Below are positions 50,547 through 60,401 of a stretch of 64,000 nucleotides of DNA, piece by piece (the stretch's first letter is position 1; each line of letters begins with the position of its first letter). The stretch spans positions 38,000 through 101,999 of the forward strand of contig NZ_BSEN01000009.1 in assembly GCF_027921845.1 (NCBI RefSeq), in the 5' to 3' direction. Below the pieces are notes generated by a model, which did no database searches, was not told where the DNA came from, and saw only the letters and a program-made list of their open reading frames with translations. This DNA comes from Leifsonia poae (GTDB taxonomy: Bacteria; Actinomycetota; Actinomycetes; Actinomycetales; Microbacteriaceae). The translations under genes were made by a program, and so were the position numbers.

Positions 50547-51533
50547 TTACAACGACCTGCCGACGGACTCGATGCAGTAATGGACCTGGGTGTCGTGGGT
50601 GACGAACCCGGCGCTCTCGTAGACTCCGAACTCCGTGCTCGAACCGTCGGCATCGACCCTGAGGCTGGCCCGTCCGTAGCCCTGCTCCTGCGCCACCCGG
50701 AGCGTGTGTGCGATCAAGGCTTCGGCCACGCCGCGATCTTCGTATGCCGGCCGCGTGGCGATGACCCTGAAGTACGCGTCACGGATGCCGGTCGCCGCCG
50801 TTTCCGCCTCCCACGAGACCACTAGCAGGACCCCGGCGGCGGTCCCGGTCTCGACGTCGCGGAGCAGGAAGCTCGACTCGGGCCGGAAGTTCGCGTTCAC
50901 GGCCCAGACCTTCCACTCCTCGGCGCTGAGCTGCGACGAGCCGGCGTCGTGGGCGGCCTCATTGCGGACCGCGCGGAACTCCTCGTCGGTCGCGGCCGTA
51001 TAGCCCTCGATCTGCAGGCCGTCGGGGACAAGGAGGTCAGGAATGGCGGTGCCGAGCGGATGCCGCATGTGCCGGCTCCACTTCGTCGCCGTCATGCCTG
51101 CCGCACGGTACAGGGCGACGGCGCCGTCGACATGCTCGCCGTAGACGGATTCGACGACCAGGCGGAGCGTGGGGTGATGAAGCGTATGCAGTTCCTCGGC
51201 CGTCGCCACCCCGTGTTGCATGAGCATCGTCCCGAGCCCCTGGCGACGATGGGTGGGGCGCACGGCGCCGGCGGCATGCACCCGGTGGACGATATCGGCT
51301 GCAGGCTTGTAGTGGACCGCCGAGAAGCCGAGCATGGTCGCCCCGTCGAACACCGCCAGAGTGGACGTCGGCAGATCGTCGACCGGCGAGTCCAGCTCCT
51401 CCGTCGCGTCTTCCACGGTGTACTGCCCCCAGACGTGGTCCTCCGCGTCGACCGCGTTCAGGAGGTCGGCCATCGCGGCGCCGTCGGACACGGCCAACGG
51501 GCGCCACGTGAGGTTCGGCGATTCGACAGTCAT
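50547..51533 (-). CDS. Tandem-GNAT acetyltransferase
   Basis: 328 residues from ATG 51533 with two GNAT folds: the first has VRPTHRRQGLGTMLMQHG (acetyl-CoA loop), the second VIATRPAYEDRGVAEALIAH and a final YESAGFVTHDTQVHY. The substrate is unknown. A start four codons upstream (51545) is possible. A much longer open frame continues upstream but is antisense overlap and not protein-like. Confidence 0.85.
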   Translation of the reverse strand: MTVESPNLTWRPLAVSDGAAMADLLNAVDAEDHVWGQYTVEDATEELDSPVDDLPTSTLAVFDGATMLGFSAVHYKPAADIVHRVHAAGAVRPTHRRQGLGTMLMQHGVATAEELHTLHHPTLRLVVESVYGEHVDGAVALYRAAGMTATKWSRHMRHPLGTAIPDLLVPDGLQIEGYTAATDEEFRAVRNEAAHDAGSSQLSAEEWKVWAVNANFRPESSFLLRDVETGTAAGVLLVVSWEAETAATGIRDAYFRVIATRPAYEDRGVAEALIAHTLRVAQEQGYGRASLRVDADGSSTEFGVYESAGFVTHDTQVHYCIESVGRSL

Positions 51534-51716
51534 GATCGCCACCATATAGAGCGCGGACGACGATCGTGATGCCGCCCGACACCGGGCGCGCGGCGGGAAA
51601 ACAGTGCCTGCCACCCGCTTTGGGGGCGCTTTCGACGGCTTTCGACCGTTCAAAACCCCTCGTGTCCCCCAAAATGCCGCTACCGGGCAGGACATTCGTG
51701 CGTCAGGCTCGAAAGC

Positions 51717-52289
51717 ATGGAGGGGCAGCATGAGCTGAGACAGGAGATGGTCGTGACGCAGCAGAAAGTCGTGCTGCGTCCGCACCCGCACCTGTTCACG
51801 CGGGGCATCATCGCGGTCCTCGCGCTCACCACACCCGTCTTCGCCGTGCTCTACTGGCTGACCATCCCGGACGGCGGATGGCCGCTGGTGCTCGGCATCC
51901 ACATCGCCGTCATCGTCGCGACCACCCTCGCCGTGCTCGCGTTCTTCAGCACGGTCATCCAGCTCGGCCCCGACGGCGTGCGCGAGCGCGGGTTCTTCGG
52001 GCGCACCGTTGAGGTGCGGCCCGGTGCCGTCGGCACGGTGCAGCTGATCGACCTCTACGAGGGCAGCACGCTCGACACCCAGCCGCAGCTGTTCGTGACC
52101 GGTACAGACGGACGGGTGCTCATCCGGATGCGCGGCCAGTTCTGGGCGGTGGAGGACATGGAGCGGGTCGCCGAGGAGCTCGATGTGCCGATCACCCGGC
52201 GTACCGAGTCCATGACGCTCACCGAGCTCCGTCGCAGTTCGCCGGAGCTGCTCTACTGGTTCGAGCGTTTTCCGCACGTCGGCCGCTGA
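51717..52289 (+). CDS. Membrane protein with PH-like domain
   Basis: 190 residues, two membrane helices (IIAVLALTTPVFAVLYWL and IHIAVIVATTLAVLAFF) followed by a beta-rich domain (IQLGPDGVRERGFFGRTVEV). This architecture resembles bacterial PH-domain membrane proteins of unknown role. A second in-frame ATG lies ten codons in. Confidence 0.65.
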   Translation: MEGQHELRQEMVVTQQKVVLRPHPHLFTRGIIAVLALTTPVFAVLYWLTIPDGGWPLVLGIHIAVIVATTLAVLAFFSTVIQLGPDGVRERGFFGRTVEVRPGAVGTVQLIDLYEGSTLDTQPQLFVTGTDGRVLIRMRGQFWAVEDMERVAEELDVPITRRTESMTLTELRRSSPELLYWFERFPHVGR

Positions 52290-52377
52290 GGCAGCCGTCG
52301 GGGCGGCGGCTGAGCGCAACCGCCGAGGGCAGGCGCTGAGCGCAGCCGTCGGGCACGACGGCACGACGGCAGAGGCG

Positions 52378-52986
52378 TCAGACTTCGGCGTCCGTCGCGA
52401 TCGCGAGCGCCGGGCCGTCAGAGCTGCTCGACGGCAGGTCGCGGAATCCGAGTCGGTCGTAGAAGGCGCGGGCCGACCGGTTCGACGACGACATCGTGAG
52501 GTACAGGCCGGGTACGCCGCGCACGCGGAGCTCGCCGAGCATCCGGCGGATGAGGGCACGGCCGAAGCCCTGACCCTGCAGCTCCGGAAGCAGATCGATG
52601 TGCAGATGGGCGGGGTAGTCCTCGACTTCGGGAACGATCGAACCGCGCGGGTCCAGACCGATTCCGATGATCGACCGCTCGTCATCGGAGGACGCGGCGT
52701 CGAGAGGGTGATGGGCCACGAACCCCGGAAGCCAGGCCTCGTCGTACCAGTCGGCGTACGCACGGCTGTCTGCGACGCCGATGACGTATCCGGCGACGTG
52801 CTCGCCGGTGTCCACCACGAACGCGAGGTCGGGCTGGTACGCGAGGTACGGACCCGCGAAGATGTCGGGCAGCAGGTCGTCTGAGCTGTACTTTCCGGTG
52901 GCGTCACCGCCGCTGTCGCCGGTTCGGACGCAGATCTCGTAGACGTCGTCTCTGTCGCTGGCTCGGTAGGGACGGATCACGCTCAC
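52378..52986 (-). CDS. GNAT-family N-acetyltransferase
   Basis: 202 residues from GTG 52986. GNAT core: IRPYRASDRDDVYEIC at the start, HLHIDLLPELQGQGFGRALI (acetyl-CoA loop) and ARAFYDRLGFRDL. The sequence resembles the bacterial homologues of the OGA C-terminal acetyltransferase domain. Only 17 bases from the divergent AraC start. Confidence 0.87.
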   Translation of the reverse strand: MSVIRPYRASDRDDVYEICVRTGDSGGDATGKYSSDDLLPDIFAGPYLAYQPDLAFVVDTGEHVAGYVIGVADSRAYADWYDEAWLPGFVAHHPLDAASSDDERSIIGIGLDPRGSIVPEVEDYPAHLHIDLLPELQGQGFGRALIRRMLGELRVRGVPGLYLTMSSSNRSARAFYDRLGFRDLPSSSSDGPALAIATDAEV

Positions 52987-53003
52987 CGTGAAAGTATTGC
53001 AGT

Positions 53004-53852
53004 GTGACCGCCACCTCCGCCGCCACGTCGGCAGCCGCCTCGGCCGCCACGTCGGCCGGGCCGCGCAGCAAGGGGCTGCTGACCCCCGAGGATCCGGGCG
53101 CGCCCGTGCGGATCTCGCGCCTCTGGCCGGGCGACGCCGCGGCCTGCTGCGTCCGTCACTACTGGCTCCCCCGCTGGTCGTTGCCCGCGGGCGAGAGCCT
53201 CCGGCAGGAGGTGCTCGAGTACCCGACGAGCAACCTCGTGATCGAACCGGAGGAGTCGTCGCTGCATCGCGCCCGCCGCGGCCGCAGCACGCGCATCCTG
53301 GCCGGCGAGGGCTGGGCGTTCGGCGTGCTGCTGCACCCGGGCGTCGCGCGCGGGCTGGCGGGCGTGAGCGTCCGCACGCTGCCGGTCTCGGTCCCCCTCA
53401 GCGCGCTTCCTGTCCCCGGCACGGCCGAGTTGCTCACCCACGTGCGCGACCGGATGCGCGACGAGGACGACAGCGGAGCGGTCGAGGCGTTCGAGGCCTG
53501 GCTGACCGCGGCCGTACCCCCACCCGGGCCGGACGGCCCGCTCGTGGCCGAGATCGTCGACGCGGTCGAGAACGACAGGGACATCGTGCGGGTCGAGCAG
53601 CTGGCAGACCGGTTCGGGATCGGCGTGCGGCACCTGCAGCGGCTCATCGCCGGCCACATCGGGTTCAGCCCGAAATGGCTCATCCAGCGCTACCGGCTGC
53701 AGGAGGCGGCGGCGGCGCTGCGCTCGGACGACGCTCCTCCGCTCGCCGAGCTCGCGTCGGCGCTCGGCTACGCGGACCAGGCCCACTTCGGGCGCGAGTT
53801 CAAGGCCGTCGTCGGGCAGACCCCGGGCGCGTACCAGTCGGGTGCTGCATGA
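53004..53852 (+). CDS. AraC-family regulator
   Basis: 282 residues from GTG 53004. N-terminal ~180 residues are a cupin-like or DUF6597-type sensor domain (RHYWLPRWSLPAGES, PTSNLVIEPE); the C-terminus has two HTH motifs (VEQLADRFGIGVRHLQRLIA and LASALGYADQAHFGREF). The first 20 residues are Ala/Thr/Ser repeats and may not be translated. It overlaps the kinase gene (ATGA). Confidence 0.85.
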   Translation: MTATSAATSAAASAATSAGPRSKGLLTPEDPGAPVRISRLWPGDAAACCVRHYWLPRWSLPAGESLRQEVLEYPTSNLVIEPEESSLHRARRGRSTRILAGEGWAFGVLLHPGVARGLAGVSVRTLPVSVPLSALPVPGTAELLTHVRDRMRDEDDSGAVEAFEAWLTAAVPPPGPDGPLVAEIVDAVENDRDIVRVEQLADRFGIGVRHLQRLIAGHIGFSPKWLIQRYRLQEAAAALRSDDAPPLAELASALGYADQAHFGREFKAVVGQTPGAYQSGAA

Positions 53853-54679
53853 CGGCCGACCTCACCGCGCTGACGGCTCCCCGGCTGCGTCAGTGGTCGC
53901 TCACCCCGGATGGTCCCGCCTTCGCGACACCGAGCAGCGTGCTGCAGCCCGTGCTGTTCCGCTCCCGCCCGGCGTTCCTCAAGATCGCGACCGTGGCGGA
54001 AGAAGCGGTCGGAGGGCGCGTCATGGTGTGGTGGGACGGCCGCGGTGCGGCGCCCGTGCTGGCCCACGACGGCGACGCGTTGGTGCTGGAGCGCGCGGTC
54101 GGCGACGGCGACCTGGCCCGGATGGCGCAGGACGGATCCGCCGGCGACGACGACGCGACGCGCATCCTGTGCCGCACCGCGCTGCGGCTGCACGCCGTCG
54201 ACGATCGGCCGCTCCCCGACGGACTCGTGGGTCTGCCGGAATGGTTCCGCGAGCTGTTCGCGCATGCGCTCGAGCATCCGGATGCCCACGGCGGGTTCTA
54301 CGCGCTGGCGGCCGCCACGGCGCGCGAGCTCCTGGCGGAGCCGGCGGGAGAGGTCGTGCTGCACGGCGACGTGCACCACGGGAACGTGCTCGACTTCGGA
54401 TCCGACGGCTGGCTCGCGATCGACCCGAAGCAGGTGTTCGGCGACCCCGGCTTCGACTTCGCCAACATCCTGTGCAACCCGACGGCCCCGGTGGCACTGG
54501 CGCCGGGTCGCCTGGAGCGGCAGGTCGCCGTGATCGCCGAGGCGGCCGGGATCGACCGGGCGCGCATGCTCCGCTGGACGCTGGCCTGGGCGGGCCTGTC
54601 GTCGTGCTGGATGGAACGGTCGGGCGAGGATCCCGGTCACACGCTGCAGGTCGGACTGCGCGCACGCGACCTGCTCTGA
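53849..54679 (+). CDS. Aminoglycoside/streptomycin-6-kinase-like phosphotransferase
   Basis: 276 residues from ATG 53849. Catalytic loop VVLHGDVHHGNVL and metal-binding IDPKQVFGDPGFD match APH(6)/streptomycin 6-kinase-like proteins. It may confer streptomycin tolerance or phosphorylate another sugar-like substrate; chromosomal members are often not resistance genes. Coupled to the AraC gene by a 4-base overlap. Confidence 0.85.
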   Translation: MTADLTALTAPRLRQWSLTPDGPAFATPSSVLQPVLFRSRPAFLKIATVAEEAVGGRVMVWWDGRGAAPVLAHDGDALVLERAVGDGDLARMAQDGSAGDDDATRILCRTALRLHAVDDRPLPDGLVGLPEWFRELFAHALEHPDAHGGFYALAAATARELLAEPAGEVVLHGDVHHGNVLDFGSDGWLAIDPKQVFGDPGFDFANILCNPTAPVALAPGRLERQVAVIAEAAGIDRARMLRWTLAWAGLSSCWMERSGEDPGHTLQVGLRARDLL

Positions 54680-54696
54680 GCGGGAGCGCGGGACGC

Positions 54697-56583
54697 TCAG
54701 CGCCGGCGACGGGTGCCGAAGATCCCCTCGACGACGCCGGTGAGGATCGACGCCGTCGCCTTGGAGCCGAGCACCTGTTCGAGGAGGTTCGGCTGCTGCT
54801 TCGCGGTCGTGCGCCGGCCGCCGCTGGACGGACCGGTGGCCTTGATGAGCCGGTCGTACTCGGCGTCGGCGGCCTTCTGCGCCTTCGCCTGAGCGGCCGC
54901 CGCCTTCTCGGCGGCCTTCTGCGCATCGACGGCCGCTTTCGCCTGCGCCATCACGCGCTCCTGCTCTTCTGCGGCCGCGGCCGCTGCATCCAGCTTGCGG
55001 GTGAGCATCTCGCGCGCGGAGTCTCGGTCGATCGCCGTGCCGTACGTCGCGAACAACGGTGACGCGGCGACGGTCGCGTCGATCTGCGTCTCGGGCGTCG
55101 GCGACATCGACCCCTGCGGAGCGCGCAGGCGCGTCCACGCGACCGGGGTCGGCGCACCCTTCTCGTTCATCACGGTGACGATGGCCTCACCCGTGCCGAG
55201 CGACTGCAGCACCTCCGCCAGGTCGTAGCCCGACTTCGGATAGGTCGACACCGTCGCACGCAGCGCCTTCGCGTCGTCGGGCGTGAACGCCCGCAGCTGA
55301 TGCTGCACGCGGGAGCCGAGCTGGGCGAGCACATCCGACGGCACGTCCTTGGGCGTCTGCGTCACGAAGAAGATGCCGACCCCCTTCGACCGGATGAGGC
55401 GGACCGTCTGCGTGATCGAGGCGAGGAAGTCCTTCGACGCGTCCTTGAACAGCAGGTGTGCCTCGTCGAAGAAGAAGACGAGTTTGGGCTTGTCGAGGTC
55501 GCCGACCTCGGGCAGGTCGTTGAAGAGGTCGGCGAGCAGCCACATGAGGAACGTGGAGAACAGGGCGGGTTTGTCCTGCACCCCCGGCACCTCGAGCAGG
55601 CTGACGATGCCGCTGCCGTCCGGGGCGAGTTTCAGGAACTCGGCCGTGTCGATCTCGGGCTCGCCGAAGAACGCGTCGGCGCCCTGGTCGGCGAACGCGA
55701 TGAGCTCGCGCAGGATGACGCCGACGGTCGCGCTCGACAGACCGCCGAGCCCGGCGAGTTCGGCCTTGCCGTCGGCGCTGTTCAAGAAGGTGAGCACGGC
55801 GCGGAGGTCGCTCAGATCGAGCAGCGGGAGCCCAGCGCTGTCGGCGTAGTGGAAGACGAGCCCGAGGCTCGACTCCTGGGTGTCGTTGAGTCCGAGCACC
55901 TTCGAGAGCAGCAGCGGCCCGAAGCCCGCGACGGTGGCGCGGATCGGCACGCCCTTGTCGATGCCGCCGAGCGAGAAGTACTCGGTCACGGTCGCACGCG
56001 GCGCCCAGTCCTGGCCGATGCCGGCGGTGCGCTCGATCAGCTTGTCGTTCGGCTCGCCCGGGCTGGCGATGCCGGAGAGGTCGCCCTTGATGTCCGCGGC
56101 GAACACTGGCACGCCGTTCGCGGCGAGCTGCTCGGCGAGCACCTGCAGCGTCTTCGTCTTGCCGGTGCCGGTCGCGCCGGCGACGAGGCCGTGGCGGTTG
56201 GTCATCGCCAACGGGATGCGCACCGGGACGTCGGGCTGCGGGTCGCCGTTGAGCAGGGCGCCCATCTCGAGCGCGGCTCCGGTGAAGGCGTAGCCGTCAC
56301 GGATGGCGGTGACGGCGGCCGCGTCGAGCGGTCCTGCAGTCGGGGTGGGTGGCGCGGCGGGCTCTGCCGCGGGCGGCGCAGCCTCGTCAGCCGGGACCGC
56401 AGCCGCCGCTGCCGCCGCCGCAACGGCGGCCTGCGCGGCGTCGGCCTGCGCCTGGGCCGCGGCAGCCGCATCCTGGGCCCTCCTCAGCGCTTCGGCGGCC
56501 TCGGCCTGCAGTCTCGCGGCGTTCTCGGCGGCGGCTTGCGCATCCGCTTGGGCTTTCGCAAGGGCATCCGCGTCGTCGCTCAT
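54697..56583 (-). CDS. HerA-like DUF853 ATPase
   Basis: 628 residues. Long Ala/Gln-rich helical N-terminus (~100 residues), then Walker A AGATGTGKTKTL, FAADIKGDL, Walker B LVFFFDEAHLLF and FFVTQTPKDVP. DUF853 proteins are HerA/FtsK-type ATPases, possibly DNA translocases. The Ala-rich N- and C-terminal regions look like coiled coil. A palindromic repeat sits just upstream. Confidence 0.87.
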   Translation of the reverse strand: MSDDADALAKAQADAQAAAENAARLQAEAAEALRRAQDAAAAAQAQADAAQAAVAAAAAAAAVPADEAAPPAAEPAAPPTPTAGPLDAAAVTAIRDGYAFTGAALEMGALLNGDPQPDVPVRIPLAMTNRHGLVAGATGTGKTKTLQVLAEQLAANGVPVFAADIKGDLSGIASPGEPNDKLIERTAGIGQDWAPRATVTEYFSLGGIDKGVPIRATVAGFGPLLLSKVLGLNDTQESSLGLVFHYADSAGLPLLDLSDLRAVLTFLNSADGKAELAGLGGLSSATVGVILRELIAFADQGADAFFGEPEIDTAEFLKLAPDGSGIVSLLEVPGVQDKPALFSTFLMWLLADLFNDLPEVGDLDKPKLVFFFDEAHLLFKDASKDFLASITQTVRLIRSKGVGIFFVTQTPKDVPSDVLAQLGSRVQHQLRAFTPDDAKALRATVSTYPKSGYDLAEVLQSLGTGEAIVTVMNEKGAPTPVAWTRLRAPQGSMSPTPETQIDATVAASPLFATYGTAIDRDSAREMLTRKLDAAAAAAEEQERVMAQAKAAVDAQKAAEKAAAAQAKAQKAADAEYDRLIKATGPSSGGRRTTAKQQPNLLEQVLGSKATASILTGVVEGIFGTRRRR

Positions 56584-56619
56584 GCGCTCACTCTAGTGAG
56601 CGCCCCGCTCGCGTCGAAA

Positions 56620-56666
56620 GGTGCGGAATGTCGCTCATTCACCCCGAATGAACGACATATCGCACC
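56620..56666. repeat. Palindromic intergenic repeat, copy 1
   Basis: 47 bp: GGTGCGGAATGTCGCTCATTC, centre ACCCC, GAATGAACGACATATCGCACC (each arm 21 bases, nearly complementary). A second copy lies at 63856. Confidence 0.7.
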
Positions 56667-56691
56667 GCTCGCGACGAGGGGTAAGAGAGGC

Positions 56692-57960
56692 TCAGCCCTC
56701 GCGCAGGCCCCAGGGCTGGCCGTAGCCGCCGTCCGCCTCCGGACGCGCCATCAGCTCGAGGTACGGTGCCGCCTCGAACGCCTCCGGACCGAGCACGCCG
56801 GTGCCCGACCACACGCCGGTCGCCAGCAGCTCGAGCGCGATGACCGGGTTCAGCGCCGTCTGCCAGACGACGCACTGGCTCTCGTACTCGCGCATCGTCC
56901 AGTCGTTGTCGCTCACGTGGTACAGGTAGACCTCGCGCGGAGACCCATCGACGCCGGTGCCGGTCACCCACACGCCGGCACAGGTCTTGCCCGACATCAG
57001 CGGGCCGATCGTCGCGGGGTCGGGCAGCGCCGCCGCGACCACGTCGCGCGGTGCGACCTCGACCGGTCCGTTCGCGCTGCGTACGCGCAGCGGCGTCGTC
57101 GAATCGAGTCCGAGGCGGTGCAGGGTGCGAAGGATCCCGATGAACTCCTCGCCCAGGCCGTACTTGAACGTGACCCGCTCGGCGTCGATCCAGCGCGGCA
57201 TCAGGAGCACTTCCTCGTGCTCGACGTTGACGCACTCGACGGGGCCGATCCCCTCCGGGAAGTCGAACACCTCCGGCTCGCTGAACGGCGGGGTCGTGTA
57301 CCAGCCGGCCTCCTTCTCGAAGATGACCGGCGGGTTGAGGCACTCCTCGATGGTGGTCCAGATGCTGAACGAGGGTGCGAAGATCTCGTTGCCGTCGGAG
57401 TCGCGCACCACGAGGTTGGCGCCGTCGCGCGTGCCGAGTTCGTCGATCTGGGAGAACAGCTCGTCGGCGGCGTAGCGCGCGAACACATCGCTGAGGCCGG
57501 GCTCGACGCCCATGCCGACGAGGGCGAGCCGCCCGGCGGACTCCCAGTCGCCCCGGAGCGCGAACTGGTCGTCGCCCAGCTTTACGCCGGTCTTGGCGTA
57601 CGGATCGGTGGGATGCGGCTCCGAGAGGCTCATCGCCATGTCGAGGTAGTCGGCTCCCGCGGCGAGCGCGCCGGCGAAGATGGTGGGCACGAACTTCGGC
57701 TCGACGGCGTTCATCACGTGCGTGGCACGGTGCTCGCGGGCGACGGCCGCGACGGCATCCGGATCGGAGGCGTCGATCGAGGCCGCGGTGAACCGCGCTG
57801 CGACGTCGTCGCCGTGCTTGGCAGCGATCCAGGCGATGGTCCGCTCCGCCCGGCTGACGTCGTAGTCGGTGACGATGATGGTCTCGTAGAACGAGCGCCG
57901 CGCCGCGATCTTGGCGATGGCGTCGCCGACTCCGCCGGCGCCGACGAGCAGGATTCTCAT
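56692..57960 (-). CDS. Saccharopine-dehydrogenase-like oxidoreductase
   Basis: 422 residues from ATG 57960 (upstream longer frame is antisense to the alpha-galactosidase). NAD-binding motif LLVGAGGVGDAIAKIAA, VTDYDVSR and MNAVEPKFVPTIFAGALAAG; the Lys9-type C-terminal domain follows. Related to carboxynorspermidine synthase and lysine-pathway enzymes; the substrate is not assigned. Confidence 0.85.
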   Translation of the reverse strand: MRILLVGAGGVGDAIAKIAARRSFYETIIVTDYDVSRAERTIAWIAAKHGDDVAARFTAASIDASDPDAVAAVAREHRATHVMNAVEPKFVPTIFAGALAAGADYLDMAMSLSEPHPTDPYAKTGVKLGDDQFALRGDWESAGRLALVGMGVEPGLSDVFARYAADELFSQIDELGTRDGANLVVRDSDGNEIFAPSFSIWTTIEECLNPPVIFEKEAGWYTTPPFSEPEVFDFPEGIGPVECVNVEHEEVLLMPRWIDAERVTFKYGLGEEFIGILRTLHRLGLDSTTPLRVRSANGPVEVAPRDVVAAALPDPATIGPLMSGKTCAGVWVTGTGVDGSPREVYLYHVSDNDWTMREYESQCVVWQTALNPVIALELLATGVWSGTGVLGPEAFEAAPYLELMARPEADGGYGQPWGLREG

Positions 57961-58006
57961 GCGGGACACGCTATACGCCCCGGCCGACAGCGACCAGCGC
58001 GTGCAA

Positions 58007-58025
58007 TACTTCTGCACAGAAAGTA
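58007..58025. promoter_or_regulatory. Imperfect inverted repeat in the divergent promoter
   Basis: TACTTCTGCACAGAAAGTA: TACTT/AAGTA arms with an inner CTG/CAG, 18 bases before the alpha-galactosidase ATG. Candidate site for the ROK regulator encoded downstream; inference. Confidence 0.35.
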
Positions 58026-58042
58026 ACCGATCAGGAGCGCCG

Positions 58043-60361
58043 ATGCCCGCTGTGAACACGCCATCCCCCACCGTCGTGCCGACCCGGCTGGCCGCCGATC
58101 GTCTCGTGCATCTGCGCGCATCCGGTGTCAGCGTCCTGCTCGATCTTCGTGGCGGGCTGCTGCCCTCGATCGTCCACTGGGGAGCCGACCTCGGTGGCAT
58201 CGGCGCCGACGAGGCGATCGCCCTGGCGGTCGCGGGCGTCGCGCCCCAGGCGAACAACACGGTGGACGAGCCGCTGCGACTGGCGATCCTGCCGGAGCAG
58301 CGCACGGGATGGCTCGGGCGCCCGGGACTCAGCGGCAGCAGAGACGGCCGGGCGTGGTCGCCCTGGTTCCGCACGACCGAGCTCGCCGCCACGGCCACCG
58401 CCGGCGCCGACGCGCTCGCCAGCACCACCACGATCGCGGACGACGCGTTCACGACCATCGACGGAGGCGGCAGCATCCGGGTGGCGGCGACCGACCCCGA
58501 GGCGCAGCTCGACCTCGTGGTGACCATCGAGCTCTCGGCGGCCGGGGTGCTCCGGGCATCCGCCGCTCTCACCAACCGGGGAGACACCTACCGGCTCGAA
58601 GAGCTCTCGCTCGCACTGCCGGTGCCGGCCCGTGCCGGCGAGGTGCTCGACTTCGCGGGTCGCTGGAGCAAGGAGCGCACTCCGCAGCGCCGGCCCCTCA
58701 CTGTCGGCACCCACCTCCGCGAGGGCAGGCGCGGCCGCACCGGAGCCGATGCCGCCCTGCTGCTGACCGTCGGCGAGCCGGGATTCGGCTTCGCATCCGG
58801 CGAAGTGTGGGGGCTCCACGTCGGCTTCAGCGGCAACCACCGGCACTACGCCGAGCGCAGCACCGGCGGAGAGCAGGTCATCGGCGGCGGCGAGCTGTTC
58901 CTGCCCGGCGAGATCGCTCTGAGCACGGATCAGTCGTACGAGACGCCGTGGGTCTACGGCGTCTACGGCATCGGTCTCGACGACCAGGCGCAGCGGTTGC
59001 ACCGTCACCTGCGCGCACGGCCGCAGCATCCGTCATCCCCGCGGCCGGTCACCCTGAACGTGTGGGAGGCCGTGTACTTCGACCACGATCTGGACCGCCT
59101 CCTCGCCCTCGCGGAGACGGCCGCCGCCATCGGCGTGGAGCGCTTCGTGCTCGACGACGGCTGGTTCCGGCACCGCCGCAACGACAGGGCGGGACTCGGC
59201 GACTGGTACGTCGACGACGACGTGTGGCCCGACGGGCTGACGCCCCTGATCGATCGCGTGCGCGCACTCGGCATGGAATTCGGTCTCTGGTTCGAACCCG
59301 AGATGGTCAACCTCGATTCGGACCTCGCCCGCGCGCATCCGGAATGGGTGATGCAGACGGGCGGCCGCCTCCCGCTGCCGTCGCGTCACCAGCAGGTGCT
59401 GAACCTCGGGATCCCGGAGGCGTACGCCTACATCCGCGACCGGATGACCGACATCCTGACCGCCAACGACATCGCGTACATCAAGTGGGACCACAACCGC
59501 GACCTGGTGGATGCGGGCACAGCGCCGGGCGGCGAACCGGGCGTGCACGTGCAGACGCTCGCGACGTACCGGCTGATGGACGAGCTCAAGGAGCGGTTCC
59601 CCGACCTGGAGATCGAGTCGTGCTCCTCCGGGGGAGCACGCGTTGACCTCGGGGTGATCGAGCGCACCGACCGGGTGTGGGTCTCCGACTGCAACGATCC
59701 CCTCGAACGCCAGCAGATGCAGCGCTGGACCCAGCAGCTGCTGCCGCCGGAACTGCTCGGCGCGCACGTCGCCTCCGGGCGCTCGCACACCACCAGGCGC
59801 GTGCACGACCTCGGCTTCCGCGCGGCCACCGCCTTCTTCGGGCACTTCGGAATCGAATGGGACCTGACGAAGGCCACCCCGGCGGAGCTCGACGAGCTCG
59901 CCGCGTGGATCGAGCTCTACCGGTCGCGCCGCTCGCTGCTGCACACCGGCGATCTGGTGCGGATGGACCAGGTCGATCCAACACTGTGGGTGAGCGGGGT
60001 CGTTGCCGCGGACCGGTCGGCGGCGCTCTTCTCCCTCGTCTACGTGGCACGTTCCGACACGGAATCCGCCGGCCGGATCACTCTTCGCGGGCTCGATCCG
60101 GAGCGTCGCTACGTGGTGCGCCCGCTGACGATCGGCAACCCCGCGCACGGCTACCACGTTCCGCCCTGGTTCGGGGTCGGTGACCGAGCCGGCGGCGCGC
60201 AGCTGGGCTCGGACGGCGTGACACCGCGGTCTCTTGTCATCGCGGCCGGGAACGAGCCAGAGGGCATCGTGCTCAGCGGGCGAGCGCTGGCGACCGCTGG
60301 GGTACAGGCGCCCCAGTCGTATCCGGAGCAGTCCTGGCTGATCGAGGTGACCGCGATCTGA
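58043..60361 (+). CDS. GH36 alpha-galactosidase
   Basis: 772 residues from ATG 58043 (AGGAG upstream). GH36 signatures: FVLDDGWF, WFEPEMVN, nucleophile Asp in YIKWDHNRD, the ESCSSGGARVD loop and the acid/base Asp in WVSDCNDP. Hydrolyses terminal alpha-galactose from oligosaccharides such as melibiose or raffinose. No signal peptide, so intracellular. Convergent with a ROK regulator. Confidence 0.93.
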   Translation: MPAVNTPSPTVVPTRLAADRLVHLRASGVSVLLDLRGGLLPSIVHWGADLGGIGADEAIALAVAGVAPQANNTVDEPLRLAILPEQRTGWLGRPGLSGSRDGRAWSPWFRTTELAATATAGADALASTTTIADDAFTTIDGGGSIRVAATDPEAQLDLVVTIELSAAGVLRASAALTNRGDTYRLEELSLALPVPARAGEVLDFAGRWSKERTPQRRPLTVGTHLREGRRGRTGADAALLLTVGEPGFGFASGEVWGLHVGFSGNHRHYAERSTGGEQVIGGGELFLPGEIALSTDQSYETPWVYGVYGIGLDDQAQRLHRHLRARPQHPSSPRPVTLNVWEAVYFDHDLDRLLALAETAAAIGVERFVLDDGWFRHRRNDRAGLGDWYVDDDVWPDGLTPLIDRVRALGMEFGLWFEPEMVNLDSDLARAHPEWVMQTGGRLPLPSRHQQVLNLGIPEAYAYIRDRMTDILTANDIAYIKWDHNRDLVDAGTAPGGEPGVHVQTLATYRLMDELKERFPDLEIESCSSGGARVDLGVIERTDRVWVSDCNDPLERQQMQRWTQQLLPPELLGAHVASGRSHTTRRVHDLGFRAATAFFGHFGIEWDLTKATPAELDELAAWIELYRSRRSLLHTGDLVRMDQVDPTLWVSGVVAADRSAALFSLVYVARSDTESAGRITLRGLDPERRYVVRPLTIGNPAHGYHVPPWFGVGDRAGGAQLGSDGVTPRSLVIAAGNEPEGIVLSGRALATAGVQAPQSYPEQSWLIEVTAI

Positions 60362-60368
60362 CCGCGAT

Positions 60369-60401
60369 CTGACCGCGCTGTGATCTCGATCTGACGGTCA
60401 G
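60369..60401. terminator. Weak hairpin between alpha-galactosidase and ROK genes
   Basis: CTGACCG pairs with CGGTCAG within the 36-base convergent gap, overlapping the ROK stop codon. Preceded by repeated GATCTGACCGC units. Confidence 0.4.

Noticed and set aside
51546..52907. Upstream extension of the tandem-GNAT frame
   Set aside because: Antisense to the PH-like membrane gene and out of frame with the GNAT at 52378; Arg/Ser-rich shadow.
55300..58026. 908-codon plus-strand frame
   Set aside because: Antisense to the DUF853 and saccharopine-dehydrogenase-like genes.
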